A stretch of 39,727 nt of DNA from Thermoplasmatales archaeon (GCA_020343515.1 CP070798.1:230258-269984), one strand, 5' to 3'; shown: positions 17,529 through 26,975, counted from the first letter of the stretch. The notes: generated by a model not told the origin, from the sequence alone. Numbers and translations: made by a program.

Positions 17529-18194
17529 ATGGGAATAATAAGAAGATTTAGACAGGGAAGATTTTCGCGTATCATTCAAAAAATTTTTGGTAAAAAACAT
17601 GCCAAAATTGGCATTTACGGCCCGCCAAATGTTGGAAAAACTACGCTAGCAAACCGGATTCTCAGAGAATGGACTGGGGATATTATGGGGAGTGTATCAG
17701 ATATTCCTCATGAGACAAGAAGAGCTAAATGGAAAACCAATATAAAGATAGATAATGGTGGTTCATCACTTACTATGGATCTAGTAGATACTCCTGGAAT
17801 ATCGACCAAAATAGACTATAAAGAGTTTATGAACACATATGGACTGAACAAAGAAGAATCGAGAGTGCGAGCGAAGGAAGCAACCGAGGGAGTTATAGAA
17901 GCAATAAGATGGCTAGAGGATATCGATGGCGTAGTGTTAGTTATGGATTCCACTAAAGATCCATTCACCCAAGTAAATGTTACCATCATAGGAAACCTAG
18001 AAGCAAGAGATCTGCCCGTCCTTATTGCAGCAAATAAGATTGATGCAGATGAGGCAAGCCCTGCCACATTAAAATCTGCGTTTCCTCAACATCCTGTCGT
18101 CCCTATTAGTGCATTAACCGGGTATAACACCGAAGATCTGTATAATAATATGGTAAAGCATTTCAGAAAAAAAAGACATAAAAAGAGGGGATGA
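17529..18194 (+). CDS. Era-like GTPase ArvA/OapA
   Basis: The 221-residue GTPase has all G motifs: G1 GPPNVGKT (31-38), a G2 region around DIPHETRR (58-65), G3 DTPG (87-90), G4 NKID (168-171) and G5 SAL (193-195). There is a short basic N-terminal segment (about 1-25) and a Lys/Arg-rich tail. It is the first gene of a three-gene set found in many Euryarchaeota, called OapA/ArvA, OapB/ArvB (DUF2073) and OapC/ArvC (DUF2072 zinc ribbon). A role in membrane or vesicle processes has been predicted in the literature, but its function is not established. Its stop overlaps the next start (ATGA). Confidence 0.88.
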   Translation: MGIIRRFRQGRFSRIIQKIFGKKHAKIGIYGPPNVGKTTLANRILREWTGDIMGSVSDIPHETRRAKWKTNIKIDNGGSSLTMDLVDTPGISTKIDYKEFMNTYGLNKEESRVRAKEATEGVIEAIRWLEDIDGVVLVMDSTKDPFTQVNVTIIGNLEARDLPVLIAANKIDADEASPATLKSAFPQHPVVPISALTGYNTEDLYNNMVKHFRKKRHKKRG

Positions 18195-18577
18195 AAGAAA
18201 TGGTAAAAAAGGAAAAGGGAATTTCATTCAACCTCATCTCACGCCAGAAATTAAATAATCTTTCGTCCTCGGAAAAACTTAAGTATATACTAAAAGAGGT
18301 TAAGAAAGGAAGGATCTTGGTACTTGAACATGGTCTTACGCCAACGGAACAAACATCTCTTATAGAGAATACTATGAAAGAGATAGACCATGACACATTT
18401 ATCGGTATCGAAATGGAAGGATATGAAGAAGAAAAGGCTAGCTTCTTCCAAAGAGTTTTCGGCATAATAAGAAAACCACGTATGACTGTAATAGGGCCTG
18501 CACATCTTTTAAAAACGGTACATAAAGATAATGATAGAATAGAAACCACGATAATCCCTGGTAGAGGAGTAGACTAA
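18191..18577 (+). CDS. DUF2073 protein ArvB/OapB
   Basis: A 128-residue alpha/beta protein matching the DUF2073 family: an N-terminal helix with SRQKLNNLSSSEKLKYILKE, then ILVLEHGLTPTEQTSLIE (about 42-59), FIGIEMEGYEE, and a C-terminal strand pair with MTVIGPAHLL. It always travels with the Era-like GTPase and the zinc-ribbon protein, so a complex is likely (inference from context). ATG 18191 overlaps the arvA stop by four bases, with GAGGGG directly upstream. ATG 18200 is a possible alternative. No membrane helix is present. The segment around EKASFFQRVFGIIRKPR is amphipathic. Confidence 0.85.
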   Translation: MKEMVKKEKGISFNLISRQKLNNLSSSEKLKYILKEVKKGRILVLEHGLTPTEQTSLIENTMKEIDHDTFIGIEMEGYEEEKASFFQRVFGIIRKPRMTVIGPAHLLKTVHKDNDRIETTIIPGRGVD

Positions 18578-19104
18578 TGCCTCATCAGTGTCTAAAATGT
18601 GGACGAATATTCGAAGAGGGATCTTCCCAACTGTTAAAAGGATGCCCAGAATGTGGTGGAAATCGGTTTTTCTTTACAAAACAGCCGTTAGATGAAAACG
18701 AGAGAAATATAATTAGCAACGAAGTAAATAAAGACATAACATCCAAAATCATGGAGACATTAGTGGAGAAAGATGTTTTTGACAAATCAGGAAAATGGGT
18801 GACAATTAAACCAAAGGAAATCCGCAAGTTAATCAAAGAGAAAATAATTGAAGAAGAAGTAAAAACAGATAAACAGGAACCAGTAGAAACAATAGACGAT
18901 GAACGGCGCATAGCAATCATTGAAAAAATCAAATCTGACGTAGAGAAAGATGATTCCCCAGAGACAATAGGAATTGAAAAACCTGGTAAATATAGTATAG
19001 ACCTTAAGGGTCTTTTAGAGGAAGAACCAATTATAATACAAAAAGATGGTTCATATACTATCCATTTACCTTCTGTTTTTAAAATGATTGATAAAAAGAA
19101 ATAA
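18577..19104 (+). CDS. Zinc-ribbon protein ArvC/OapC (DUF2072)
   Basis: The 175-residue protein begins with a zinc ribbon, C5-LK-C8 and C23-PE-C26. A charged linker follows (about 40-125, Glu/Lys-rich, with KSGKWVTIKPKEI). It ends in a small strand-rich domain with GKYSIDLKGLLEEEPIII and GSYTIHLPSVF, characteristic of OapC/ArvC. The gene overlaps the arvB stop by one base (TAATG), with GAGGAG upstream. It is the third and last gene of the operon, converging on ribH with a 57-base gap. Function is unknown. The fixed gene order argues for a shared complex with the GTPase. Confidence 0.85.
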   Translation: MPHQCLKCGRIFEEGSSQLLKGCPECGGNRFFFTKQPLDENERNIISNEVNKDITSKIMETLVEKDVFDKSGKWVTIKPKEIRKLIKEKIIEEEVKTDKQEPVETIDDERRIAIIEKIKSDVEKDDSPETIGIEKPGKYSIDLKGLLEEEPIIIQKDGSYTIHLPSVFKMIDKKK

Positions 19105-19161
19105 GAAATATCTTCACAGTTTTTACCAAAGACGCAGTTTTTTAAATCAAGAGAGAGCCAT

Positions 19162-19581
19162 CTATAGTTTTAACCTTCTATGGAGTTTTACCACCGTCTC
19201 AACAGCAGCTTTTGCCCGTTCTATCCTTTTTTGCGCCTGCAGCCTTGTCATACCCGGTCCAGAGATACCAAATCCCACAGGTTTATTATATTCTAGAGCC
19301 AAATCAGCTATCTTACGAGCAGCATGCTGTATGACAACATCGTCATGCTCTGTTTCCCCTTCGATAACTGCCCCAAGTGTTACAACACCATCAACATCCT
19401 TTCTTTCCAGCAGCTTTTTGACGGCAAGCCCCATATCAAATACACCAGGTACCTTAACAACCTGATTGATTTCAGCACCGAGAAACCGCGCGTGTTCCTT
19501 TGCTCGTTCAAGCATCATCATTGTTATGTCATAGTTAAATTCGGAAACAACAGCTCCAATTTTTATACCTTCTTTTACCAT
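19162..19581 (-). CDS. ribH: 6,7-dimethyl-8-ribityllumazine synthase
   Basis: From ATG 19581 (GGGAGG at 19591-19596, nine bases away) the enzyme has 139 residues, normal for the family. Conserved segments are VSEFNYDIT (substrate binding), the GAVIEGETEHDD loop with the catalytic His, and GFGISGPGMTRLQAQ near the C-terminus. It condenses 3,4-dihydroxy-2-butanone 4-phosphate with 5-amino-6-ribitylaminouracil, the penultimate step of riboflavin synthesis. An upstream in-frame start at 19626 would overlap ribC by 41 bases and lacks an SD site. It is the last gene of the ribB-ribL-ribC-ribH unit. Confidence 0.93.
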   Translation of the reverse strand: MVKEGIKIGAVVSEFNYDITMMMLERAKEHARFLGAEINQVVKVPGVFDMGLAVKKLLERKDVDGVVTLGAVIEGETEHDDVVIQHAARKIADLALEYNKPVGFGISGPGMTRLQAQKRIERAKAAVETVVKLHRRLKL

Positions 19582-19585
19582 TTTT

Positions 19586-20498
<913 letters not shown>

Positions 20499-20511
<13 letters not shown>

Positions 20512-21197
20512 TGTTTCCACGCCTGTATAATTTCTTTTCCTTCTAAGAAGACAAAATTGTTTTTTTCAGCATATCTTATAGCATCTTCCTTGGACAAGGC
20601 CCTACCGTTATTCCCCATGATTTCACACCCACTTCCAGCAGGGACAAGGCCTGCCATCTGCAGGGCAGCAATAACCAACTCAGTATGACCCTTACGTTCA
20701 TTAAGGAGATTCTCAGAAGCAACACACATGGGGACATGTCCGGGAGATCTAAACTCTCTACCAAATTCTTTTATGGCTGATTTGATGTCTAGATTATTGG
20801 TTTTTTTTATTAACTCAGCAAATTTCCGCATTGTGAGACTTCTATCCTTGTCAGTTATACCAGTAAACGTATCTCTATGATTAATGTAAAGAGAAAAGGA
20901 TGATTTTGTGTCATAAGGTATATCGTTAGGAGCAATTTCTTTTAAAACAGGGTAGCAGTCACTAATATCAGCATATAATTCAGCTAAAAAAGGGAGTTGT
21001 AGCCTATCTGCAACCTCTTTTGAGGTCATAAGAAATATGAGACCGCCACCATCTTTCCTCATTCTTTTTACTGATTCAGGTGTGACAAATTGAGATGCCA
21101 TGACAAAATCTGTTTCACCCTCTCTGTTTTCACTGTCATATATTAAGACAAACTTTCCTTTTTGTAGATCAGTCAAGGCCTTATTGATTTTTTTTAT
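20499..21197 (-). CDS. ribB: 3,4-dihydroxy-2-butanone-4-phosphate synthase (non-AUG start likely)
   Basis: The core matches RibB: VLIYDSENREGETD provides the acidic active-site loop, then DIPYDTKSSFS, HRDTFTGITDKDRSLT, FGREFRSPGHVP, and the C-terminal GHTELVIAAL. It makes the four-carbon precursor of lumazine from ribulose 5-phosphate. The first ordinary start is TTG at 21176. However, the frame continues upstream as IKKINKA, which matches the N-terminal helix expected of this family. A GGTGAG SD site sits three bases before an ATA at 21195-21197, seven codons ahead of the TTG. I therefore annotate from ATA (232 residues), with TTG 21176 (225 residues) as the conservative alternative. Confidence 0.85.
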
Positions 21198-21247
21198 AAA
21201 CTCACCCTAATTAATCAATTTATCCACATAAAATAAATTTTAGGTTA

Positions 21248-21469
21248 CTACTCAGAAATAAGTCGATTGTTTTGGCCTTTGTGTCGAGAGGCTAAATATC
21301 GAGTGACATATCCAGCTATCTTGTTTCTCATCAATTTACTGCCCACTTCAGTCAGTTTCTCAACTTCTTCTTTATTATGCTGAAAATCATCATGTTTAAA
21401 CTGATTCGAATGTTTTTTCACAAGCTCTATTGCAATGTTTTTTATATGCGTCTGTTTAATGTTACCCAG
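21248..21469 (-). CDS. rps17e: Ribosomal protein eS17 with a CTG start
   Basis: This 73-codon frame is easily missed because it has no ATG, GTG or TTG at its beginning. Its product reads (start)-GNIKQTHIKNIAIELV at the N-terminus, SKLMRNKIAGYVTRYLAS in the middle, and ends LISE. That is archaeal ribosomal protein S17e, whose family normally begins Met-Gly-Asn-Ile. The Met position is occupied by CTG (21467-21469). It is preceded by GGTGAT (21473-21478) at three bases, good for SD pairing. Upstream the frame is open but has no usual start. The stop is TAG at 21248-21250. ribB follows 50 bases later, so the gene probably heads the riboflavin unit. Confidence 0.9.
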   Translation of the reverse strand: MGNIKQTHIKNIAIELVKKHSNQFKHDDFQHNKEEVEKLTEVGSKLMRNKIAGYVTRYLASRHKGQNNRLISE

Positions 21470-21508
21470 GTAATCACCTTTAAGTTGCAGGGAGTCGAAA
21501 TGAGATTT

Positions 21509-21520
21509 TTATATATAAAT
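21509..21520. promoter_or_regulatory. Palindromic TATA box between eS17 and uppS
   Basis: TTTATATATAAA is a perfect palindrome. On the - strand it predicts a start near 21487, giving eS17 a leader of about 18 bases that contains the GGTGAT site. On the + strand a start near 21541 would serve uppS. A second possible + strand TATA element is CTATTTATAG at 21555-21564. Confidence 0.5.
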
Positions 21521-21739
21521 GTATACTACTCACTACTCTCAGGCCAATCTTAATCTATTTATAGTAGAACTCATTTCAAAAAATGGGGTAGTAAAATAGG
21601 TTCTAAAAAACCATCATTAAAAACCATAGCAGGAAAAAAAATCAATGAGTTTGAAGAACATGCTATTCAAAGCAATGCAGGACGAAAAATATTAACAAAG
21701 ATATATCAATCTGACATATACAAATATTTTTCAAAAAAG

Positions 21740-22486
21740 ATGAGTAAATTTAGAGACTACAAGCTTTCTGAGGAAATTAAACAACATCCAGTTCCAGAAC
21801 ATGTTGCTATAATAATGGATGGAAACCGTCGTTTCGCAAAAAGTCTTGGTCTCTCTACAAAAGCAGGTCATCTTTTTGGAAGAGATAAGATAGAAGATGT
21901 TCTAGATTGGTGTTTTGAACTAGGCATCAATGTACTTACAATCTATGCATTTTCTACAGAGAATTTTAATAGAAGCTCAGATGAAGTCACTACGCTGATG
22001 AGTCTTTGTAAACAAGAATTAGAAAAAGCTGCAAAAGATTCTCGAATCCATAAAAATAAGGTAAAAGTAAGGGTAATAGGTGACCTTGACTCCCTACCTG
22101 AAGAAATCAAACAATCCGCAAATGAAATCGTTGAATCAACTAAAAAATATGACAACTATTTTTTCAACATCGCACTGGCATATGGGGGGCGGGAAGAAAT
22201 TGTTGAGGCGATACAACAAATTGCTGGCGATGTTAAAAAAGGCAGGTTAGAAATAAGAGATATCTCTCAATCAACAGTATCCTCATACCTCTACACAAAC
22301 GGGATACCAGATCCAGACCTTATACTGAGAACCTCCGGAGAAGAACGGATATCAAATTTCCTCCTTTGGCAACTTGCATACTCAGAACTCTATTTCTCAG
22401 ATGTATATTGGCCAGCATTTCAAAAAAGAGACTTTCTTAAGGCAATAAAAACGTATCAGAATAGGATGAGAAGATTTGGGAAATAA
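21740..22486 (+). CDS. uppS: Cis-prenyl (undecaprenyl-type) diphosphate synthase
   Basis: From ATG 21740 the enzyme has 248 residues and all family motifs: IIMDGNRRFAKSLGL (with D27 and N29-R30-R31), YAFSTENFNRS, and the C-terminal RTSGEERISNF and YSELYFSDVYWP. It makes the long-chain prenyl diphosphate that becomes the lipid carrier for glycosylation, relevant to the many Asn-X-Thr/Ser sites in the surface proteins further on. No SD precedes this ATG. The frame stays open upstream to 21554 without ATG, GTG or TTG. A start at ATA 21596, or an ATG at 21583 put in frame by removing one G, would add about 48-52 Lys-rich residues. Confidence 0.92.
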   Translation: MSKFRDYKLSEEIKQHPVPEHVAIIMDGNRRFAKSLGLSTKAGHLFGRDKIEDVLDWCFELGINVLTIYAFSTENFNRSSDEVTTLMSLCKQELEKAAKDSRIHKNKVKVRVIGDLDSLPEEIKQSANEIVESTKKYDNYFFNIALAYGGREEIVEAIQQIAGDVKKGRLEIRDISQSTVSSYLYTNGIPDPDLILRTSGEERISNFLLWQLAYSELYFSDVYWPAFQKRDFLKAIKTYQNRMRRFGK

Positions 22487-22499
22487 AATCGTTTCTTCA

Positions 22500-22787
22500 T
22501 TATTTACCATTTTTTTCAATGATTTCTGATTCGTTACCCCTTTCAACTTCTTCAGCAATCTCTGCTAATTTTGCAAATTGACAATAGAAAAAATAAGAAA
22601 TAATTCCTAATCCTAAAAATAATATCGAGAAAGCAAGAATAATCCCCGCCAAGTTTTCATCAATGAGAGAAACAATCAATTGAATAATATAAAAAATAAG
22701 GAGTATTGAGCCGAAAAGTAAAAAGAATTTACAAAAAAAACCAGTTTTTAAATCGCTATGTGCAGATATATTTCTATTTTTTACCAT
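22500..22787 (-). CDS. Small two-helix membrane protein
   Basis: From ATG 22787 the protein has 95 residues. It has a short polar N-terminus, two hydrophobic helices (about 18-40 and 48-70) joined by a short loop (SLIDENLAG), and an acidic C-terminal tail ending in EIIEKNGK. The start overlaps the prefoldin stop (ATGA), so it is co-translated with prefoldin beta. No family was recognised. It may be a membrane attachment factor or merely a passenger of the operon. Confidence 0.65.
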   Translation of the reverse strand: MVKNRNISAHSDLKTGFFCKFFLLFGSILLIFYIIQLIVSLIDENLAGIILAFSILFLGLGIISYFFYCQFAKLAEIAEEVERGNESEIIEKNGK

Positions 22788-23152
22788 CAAGTTTCCTTGC
22801 CAGCAAGTTTGAGAGCATTTTGAATCTTGCTTTGTAATTCATTTAGTTTTTCCTGACTCCTCCCTTCTTGTTTCTCCAATGTGGTTTTTCTTAATTCTAG
22901 AGATTCTTTGTTAGACATCAACTCTTTTTTAATATCGCTTTTTGCTTTTGTTTTTATAAGTAACGCTCCTACGCTTTTATAGATAGGTGTTCCTTCAGCT
23001 GTTTTTTCTAATTCTTTTAGTGCCTCTTCAGTTTCTCTTAGTTGTAACTCTATTTGTTGACGTTGCTGTGCAATTATTTGAACTTGAGTTTTCAACTGTT
23101 GAAATCTGTTTATCTGATCCTGAAGCTGTGGGGAAAATTCTTCTTCAACCAT
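22787..23152 (-). CDS. pfdB: Prefoldin beta subunit
   Basis: The 121-residue protein is a typical archaeal prefoldin beta: two long helices forming an antiparallel coiled coil (about 5-50 and 72-115) linked by the beta hairpin region GTPIYKSVGALLIKTK (about 54-69). Six subunits (two alpha, four beta) build the jellyfish-shaped chaperone that passes unfolded protein to the thermosome. The prefoldin alpha gene is not in the window. The ATG at 23152 has GAGGTC about six bases upstream. Confidence 0.93.
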   Translation of the reverse strand: MVEEEFSPQLQDQINRFQQLKTQVQIIAQQRQQIELQLRETEEALKELEKTAEGTPIYKSVGALLIKTKAKSDIKKELMSNKESLELRKTTLEKQEGRSQEKLNELQSKIQNALKLAGKET

Positions 23153-23384
23153 ATTTGACCTCGCTTTTTTACTTGTAATGCAAGGTTTGCTTTTTAAAAG
23201 TATTCCTAGGTTATTTCAAATTTTTGTCAAATTTTTCTTTAACTTTATACTCCTTATTTTTTAGTTTTTATAGAAAGAAAAACAATAGAAATTGTACTAC
23301 AAAATATAATAGAAAATATTATATAGAAAGATACAAATATACTAGAATAGATTAGAGGCAACGGTATTAATCTGGGGATAAATT

Positions 23385-26306
23385 ATGAAAAAGAATGATA
23401 AAGTAATCGCAATAATTGGGGTTTTGATACTTGTTGTTGCATCAATTGGAATATATACATGGAAGGATCAGGAAACAACAGTGAGTGCCTCCAACATTGA
23501 TGATTTTTTTTATGTTTCTGGCAGCCTTTCAAATGCGCCAAATGCAGTAGTTGTTTCAGACTCAGACCCCTTCTACACCTTGATTGCTACGCCATTGACA
23601 GTTCATTACGATGAAGATGGAGATAAAGAAATTATTCCGCTCTACATTCAAAACTTCAGTAACCCGTCCCGAAGTGTTGAAAGAGCCATACAACAAATTG
23701 GAAAGAATGTGAATGAGTTTGTTGATCATACTATGTCTGCAGAAGAATGGTCCCTAGAAATTGCAAAAAAACATTGGGCTAAAAGCGACGCAGTTCTACT
23801 TATCGAAAACAATGAATCTGCGTATAACTTAGGGGTGATTGCAACACCATTAGCATCCTATCTGAGTATTCCTGTAATAATTACAGATGAATTAAACCCT
23901 GAGGTAAGGGAAGTATTAAGTAAACTTGGTGTGGAAAAAACCTTGGTATGCGGTAAAAACATAGAAGGCTATGGAAGTGTTTTAAAATTTGAAAACGTCG
24001 ACCAAATTGTTGATGCTACCATCAAGCTTCTAATGCAAAAGTTTGGCAACATTGATTACATCACATTAACAAATCCAATAGATGCCTGGCCACCTGAAGT
24101 TTTAGATAGCAAAGTACATTATTTTGGGCCTACCGTGGTACCATCAACTGCAAGCACCCAACTTATACAATATGCGATGGGTGGGCCTAAATTTATAGAA
24201 GGTTGGAGTTTTACTATTCCAAAGGATTACAAATATGCCCTCGTCAAATTCGAAGGAATAAATTTGGATTCGGATGACGTAGAGGAATTGGGAGATTCGG
24301 TATCTTTCCAAGCCGGTCCAAATCTTCCTGATCTTCCTGCTGGCCTCCAAGAATATGAATTATTCGTTGGGGGTACCGCAGCTGGTGGTGTACCCTTAAG
24401 AGACGAAAGTGGTAAGTTAACTACGGATAGACTGTGTGCCGAAACCGTCTTGTATGATCGAGGCGGTGTAGAATACAACATTAAAGCCCATGGTGAGTGG
24501 TTAGCAAAAAAAGAAGGGGAGATATCAGCAAAAGTCGTTATCGAGAAGCTGGAAGACCCTGTTTATCCTATGATGAAAGGACTTTCCTCGTTAGCACCCT
24601 ATTTGACCGCCTATCATAAAGGCATAGTGTTTGGTAAGCCAGAGTTTGCCTTCACTGCCGACGATGATGTGCTGACAAAGAGGGGAAAAACATGTCCTGG
24701 TTTCTACGTTCCCCGGAGAAATCCAATATTGACAGAAATATCTAATGAACATGTCTTTGACAAAATACATGATCCTTTGAACAACCTCCTAGCTAAACTT
24801 GCGAACATTGACATAACTATAGAACAAAATCTTGAGGGTTTGCGTGAATATTACAGCAAAAATCCTGTCTATATCGCCTTGGTTGGTGGTGCTACAGTTC
24901 TGCCTCAATACATATTTCAGAATTACGTAGAACCTGCCGACGTAGAAGAGACACATTACTACGTTGGTGGAGGGACACCAAGCGATGTAATTTATGGCAA
25001 TATAGATCCCGTTAAATATGATTGGGAAAATTTAGCAGGTGATATGTACACCCATCCTTATCCAATGCAGGAAAATCTCGTTGGAAGAATAACTGGTTGG
25101 GACACCCAAGACGCGAGCGCACTAATCGCTCGAACTGTATTTTACAATGAAATTATTGACCGGTTAGGTGACTGGAAGGATAATTTTGGTATTTTAATCG
25201 GAGCCGGCCAAGATTTCCAAAAACCACTTTTTAGATATTTGATCTTTGGAGATTTACTTGGGTTGACACCACGTGGTGAACCAATGAAATACCCAACTGG
25301 ATACGGTGTTATTAGTGGAAAACGAACCGAGGAAGAAGTAGCGAAACCTATGGAATTCAACTTATACCCAGCATACAACGAAAAAGCAATGAGACAAGGT
25401 TTCAGTGGAGATTCTATAAATCGATTAAAAAAGGTTACGCTTCTAAACAGGTTTTTCTTTCATAAACGCCAAGTGAATAAGCTGGTTGGTAAAGGTGCCG
25501 TTGAAGGTGGAGAAATAATGGAAAAGAGTAATTTTATATGGGCAAACGCTCATGGTAACCAGCATGGTTTTGGGATGGCAGGCGTAGATTTGACGGCAGC
25601 AGGTCTCGGCGGTCGAGTGGTTCATCGGGTGCTTAAGAAAATCTTACCTATCTATATGGGGGGATTTTTAGGGCCAGGATCCTCTTTAGGGGCCCTCGGT
25701 GATTATTACACGAGAGGAGTTGAGAATATGGAATTTGGACCCTCATTTATGTGGCTTGAAAGTTGTATCTGTGGAAAAATAGATGGTATGTACCCTCAGA
25801 TGAACGTTGGCCAGGCGCTCTTACATGCAGGGGTGACCTCGCTAATCGCATCACCAACTGGTTCTAACATTGCGGGGGGATATCTTGAGCCGAAAAACAG
25901 AATGTATGATACGCCATTCTCAGTATTACGGTCTCGTATAAATGCAAATAACGACGCCAAACAGGGCATTTATCCCGAACCGCATTTCGGCTATAAGATA
26001 TTTACAGATTTATGCGAAGATTTAAAGAAAAACAATGTCAGTATAGGAATGGCGTTCAGAAATGCCAAAAATAGATATTTACCGGAAGATGCAGATTGGG
26101 AGCTCTGGTGGTCACCACCATTAGTTATCACAGGCAATCCATCGCTCGATATAGAAATGAGAAATAACTACATTGAAAGGATGAAGAGTACTGTAGGTGG
26201 CGGGAAAGGACCAATGCTCGAAAATAAATATACCTCTTATCAAGAATATCTACTATTCGGTGATCCAGCGTTCAACCCATATGAACCAATCAATGAAGGC
26301 AGATAA
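23385..26306 (+). CDS. Large gingipain-like (C25) secreted peptidase homologue
   Basis: The 973-residue protein has an N-terminal membrane helix or signal (about 7-24). A domain similar to cell-wall-binding repeats follows (about 40-210, with NLGVIATPLASYLSIPVIITDELNPEV-type repeats and LVCGKNIEGYG). The C25-like catalytic region contains His723 in ANAHGNQHG and Cys794 in LESCICG, matching the His-Gly and Ser-Cys arrangement of gingipain-type Cys peptidases. C25 enzymes are exported and cut after basic residues, but the specificity here is unknown. No C-terminal anchor is visible, so the N-terminal helix may hold it to the membrane. The gene converges on the surface-protein region, making a processing role possible (inference). 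Confidence 0.7.
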   Translation: MKKNDKVIAIIGVLILVVASIGIYTWKDQETTVSASNIDDFFYVSGSLSNAPNAVVVSDSDPFYTLIATPLTVHYDEDGDKEIIPLYIQNFSNPSRSVERAIQQIGKNVNEFVDHTMSAEEWSLEIAKKHWAKSDAVLLIENNESAYNLGVIATPLASYLSIPVIITDELNPEVREVLSKLGVEKTLVCGKNIEGYGSVLKFENVDQIVDATIKLLMQKFGNIDYITLTNPIDAWPPEVLDSKVHYFGPTVVPSTASTQLIQYAMGGPKFIEGWSFTIPKDYKYALVKFEGINLDSDDVEELGDSVSFQAGPNLPDLPAGLQEYELFVGGTAAGGVPLRDESGKLTTDRLCAETVLYDRGGVEYNIKAHGEWLAKKEGEISAKVVIEKLEDPVYPMMKGLSSLAPYLTAYHKGIVFGKPEFAFTADDDVLTKRGKTCPGFYVPRRNPILTEISNEHVFDKIHDPLNNLLAKLANIDITIEQNLEGLREYYSKNPVYIALVGGATVLPQYIFQNYVEPADVEETHYYVGGGTPSDVIYGNIDPVKYDWENLAGDMYTHPYPMQENLVGRITGWDTQDASALIARTVFYNEIIDRLGDWKDNFGILIGAGQDFQKPLFRYLIFGDLLGLTPRGEPMKYPTGYGVISGKRTEEEVAKPMEFNLYPAYNEKAMRQGFSGDSINRLKKVTLLNRFFFHKRQVNKLVGKGAVEGGEIMEKSNFIWANAHGNQHGFGMAGVDLTAAGLGGRVVHRVLKKILPIYMGGFLGPGSSLGALGDYYTRGVENMEFGPSFMWLESCICGKIDGMYPQMNVGQALLHAGVTSLIASPTGSNIAGGYLEPKNRMYDTPFSVLRSRINANNDAKQGIYPEPHFGYKIFTDLCEDLKKNNVSIGMAFRNAKNRYLPEDADWELWWSPPLVITGNPSLDIEMRNNYIERMKSTVGGGKGPMLENKYTSYQEYLLFGDPAFNPYEPINEGR

Positions 26307-26353
26307 CTGCTTCTAACGATACAAACCAAAAGCTATTTATCTACAAAAATACG

Positions 26354-26950
26354 TCATTTTTTACTCATTTTCTTCTTATAAAATAGGATTCCTAGAAGTA
26401 ACAGAGTTATTGCCATAGCTGCTATAAAAATGTAATATATGGCATAATAATTTGAGTTGGAATTATTAAAGGAATCATTAATTGCTGCTTTTTGGGGGGT
26501 GTCTATATACACTCGAGTTGCATATTCATATTCAAAGATGTCACCGCCGCCATTATGTTCGTCCAGTTGAAAGGTAACCCATGCCTCCCAATGTTGATCC
26601 AGTAGTTCTTTGTTTTCAGGGATATCTAGATGGATATAAAACATTGCAGCACTTGCTGGTGATATTACTAGCCATTTTGGTTCTACATCAACCCAGGATA
26701 AATCTGGTATGAATGTTCTATTAGGTCTCAGATAGGATATAGGGTTTGGATGTTCGAGATACCATGTTACGTTAATATTGTAGTTGTTGTTGTTTGTTAT
26801 TGTTATATTTTTTGAAGTATTACCGTGTATGAACTCATTGTCCATCTTTATCTTTAGTTCTAGCGGGTCAAAAGTTATAGTTGCGTTGCCAAATGTAGAA
26901 AAAAATAGAGAGAGTAATAGTAGTATAGGCAAAGTAAGTGTTTTTTTCAT
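26354..26950 (-). CDS. Ig-like surface protein with C-terminal membrane anchor (paralogue A)
   Basis: From ATG 26950 the protein has 198 residues: a signal peptide (about 1-23), one Ig-like beta-sandwich (about 24-155), an Asn/Ser-rich linker, one membrane helix (about 170-190) and a KKKMSKK tail. It shares the elements IPDLSW, DIPENK and WE(A/T)WV with the gene at 29682-30323, so the two are paralogues. The fold order resembles the membrane-anchored DUF916-type proteins that accompany WxL surface proteins in Gram-positive bacteria, but this is only analogy. It follows the beta-helix gene by 25 bases and is probably its operon partner. GGAG is a weak SD nine bases before the ATG. Confidence 0.7.
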   Translation of the reverse strand: MKKTLTLPILLLLSLFFSTFGNATITFDPLELKIKMDNEFIHGNTSKNITITNNNNYNINVTWYLEHPNPISYLRPNRTFIPDLSWVDVEPKWLVISPASAAMFYIHLDIPENKELLDQHWEAWVTFQLDEHNGGGDIFEYEYATRVYIDTPQKAAINDSFNNSNSNYYAIYYIFIAAMAITLLLLGILFYKKKMSKK

Positions 26951-26975
26951 ATACCATGTCTCCACATTTCAGTTT

